From NCBI GenBank assembly GCA_004347925.1, contig QNVD01000285.1, positions 1 to 5,864 on the forward strand: a stretch of 5,864 bases of DNA, in the 5' to 3' direction. The stretch is from Hadesarchaea archaeon. Its GTDB lineage: Archaea > Hadarchaeota > Hadarchaeia > Hadarchaeales > WYZ-LMO6. Within the stretch, counting starts at the first letter, position 1. Every line of letters starts with the position of its first letter. Below, piece after piece: positions 5,362-5,864 of this stretch. Below the pieces are notes generated by a model. It was not told the origin of the DNA. It saw nothing but the letters and a program-made list of their open reading frames with translations, and did not search any database. Both the position numbers and the translations under genes were made by a program.

Positions 5362-5864
5362 AGGAGCTCATCTCCAGCGTTAAAAAGGACTACCTGCTGG
5401 GGCTGGCCCTCCAGGGGAAGAGGGTGGACGGCAGGGCCCTGGACCAGTACCGGGAGGTCTCCGTGGAGAGGGGAGTGATAGGCACCGCCCAGGGCTCCGC
5501 CCTGGTGAAGCTTGGAAACACCCAGGTGATGGTGGGGGTGAAGTTGCAGAAGGGAGAGCCCTTCCCCGACACCCCCACCTCGGGCATCCTGGTGGTGAAC
5601 GCCGAGCTCCTTCCCCTGGCCTCCCCCACCTTCGAGCCCGGTCCCCCCAACGAGGATGCCATAGAGCTGGCCAGGGTGGTGGACAGGGCGATAAGGGAGT
5701 CCCAGATGATAGACCTGGAGAAGCTGTGCATCAAGGAGGGGGAGGAGGTCTGGGCGGTCTTCATCGACATCTACGTGCTGGACCACGACGGGAACCTGAT
5801 AGACGCCTCCGTTCTGGCCAGCGTGGCCGCCCTCTACGGTGTGAAGCCCCCCGTCAGCGAGGAG
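5358..5864 (+). CDS. rrp42: Exosome structural subunit Rrp42 (RNase PH family), 3' end cut by window
   Basis: The frame from ATG 5358 is open to the window edge, giving the first 169 residues of a protein that is usually about 260-275. Rrp42 is the inactive RNase PH-fold partner of Rrp41; it completes the hexamer and contributes RNA-contact residues. Seen: a helical start ([22 protein letters not shown]), [10 protein letters not shown] at 23-32, [18 protein letters not shown] at 46-63, the Rrp42 signature [29 protein letters not shown] (88-115, the segment that separates Rrp42 from Rrp41), and [19 protein letters not shown] at 132-150. At the place where Rrp41 has RPGPDRR and a catalytic role, the Rrp42 type [11 protein letters not shown] is present, so this is not a second Rrp41. 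The start overlaps the rrp41 stop by 4 nt. In other archaea L37Ae often follows; here that lies outside the window. Confidence 0.95.
   Translation, partial: MKELISSVKKDYLLGLALQGKRVDGRALDQYREVSVERGVIGTAQGSALVKLGNTQVMVGVKLQKGEPFPDTPTSGILVVNAELLPLASPTFEPGPPNEDAIELARVVDRAIRESQMIDLEKLCIKEGEEVWAVFIDIYVLDHDGNLIDASVLASVAALYGVKPPVSEE

Noticed and set aside
1..5864. tRNA, rRNA, CRISPR, insertion sequence, toxin-antitoxin or defence genes
   Set aside because: No tRNA-like folds, spaced repeats, terminal inverted repeats or unexplained ORFs were seen. Coding sequence of known housekeeping families fills nearly all of the window.
5358..5864. Rrp42 read as a second Rrp41 or an RNase PH/PNPase domain
   Set aside because: The [21 protein letters not shown] segment and the lack of the RPGPDRR arginine motif place it in the Rrp42 branch, and its position after rrp41 agrees.

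Overview
This is an archaeal chromosomal segment from a GC-rich organism. The strongest evidence is a run of archaea-type genes, all on the + strand: ribosomal protein L15e, the COG1325 RNA-binding protein, RNase P subunit Pop5, 20S proteasome alpha subunit, SBDS, and exosome subunits Rrp4, Rrp41 and Rrp42. This is the well-known archaeal 'exosome superoperon'. Arg is mostly AGG, Ile is often ATA and Glu is mostly GAG, giving a very purine-rich coding strand. That pattern is common in thermophilic archaea, but the lineage cannot be fixed from this window.

Layout. (1) 1-383: 3' end of argininosuccinate synthase (argG), cut by the window edge. (2) 394-1308: a short-form, ACT-less D-3-phosphoglycerate dehydrogenase-type 2-hydroxyacid dehydrogenase that appears to start at a rare CTG codon. 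(3) 1305-1729: ribosomal protein L15e, which overlaps the dehydrogenase stop by 4 nt, lacks the family's usual N-terminal segment, and carries a one-base frameshift near 1505. (4) 1730-1771: a 42-nt gap with a T6 tract. (5) 1772-2502: COG1325 protein and Pop5, overlapping by 4 nt. (6) 2513-5864: psmA, SBDS, rrp4, rrp41 and rrp42, with gaps of 7 nt or less or overlaps at every junction. rrp42 is cut by the right edge. A TATA-like box at the end of pop5 may give psmA and the exosome genes their own promoter.

How the genes fit together. Rrp41 and Rrp42 form the hexameric RNase PH ring of the archaeal exosome, and Rrp4 is one of its RNA-binding caps. Pop5 belongs to RNase P (tRNA 5' maturation), SBDS to 60S/50S subunit maturation, L15e to the large subunit, and PsmA to the proteasome. 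The operon therefore links ribosome production, RNA processing or decay, and protein decay. The two amino-acid biosynthesis genes upstream (arginine and serine) are tightly packed against it and could be co-transcribed with L15e.

No tRNA, rRNA, CRISPR, insertion sequence or phage-like element was seen, and no gap exceeds about 45 nt. The window is essentially a conserved housekeeping operon. The points worth a second look are the L15e anomalies, the CTG start, the absence of Rpp30 from its usual place, and the internal promoter and terminator signals.
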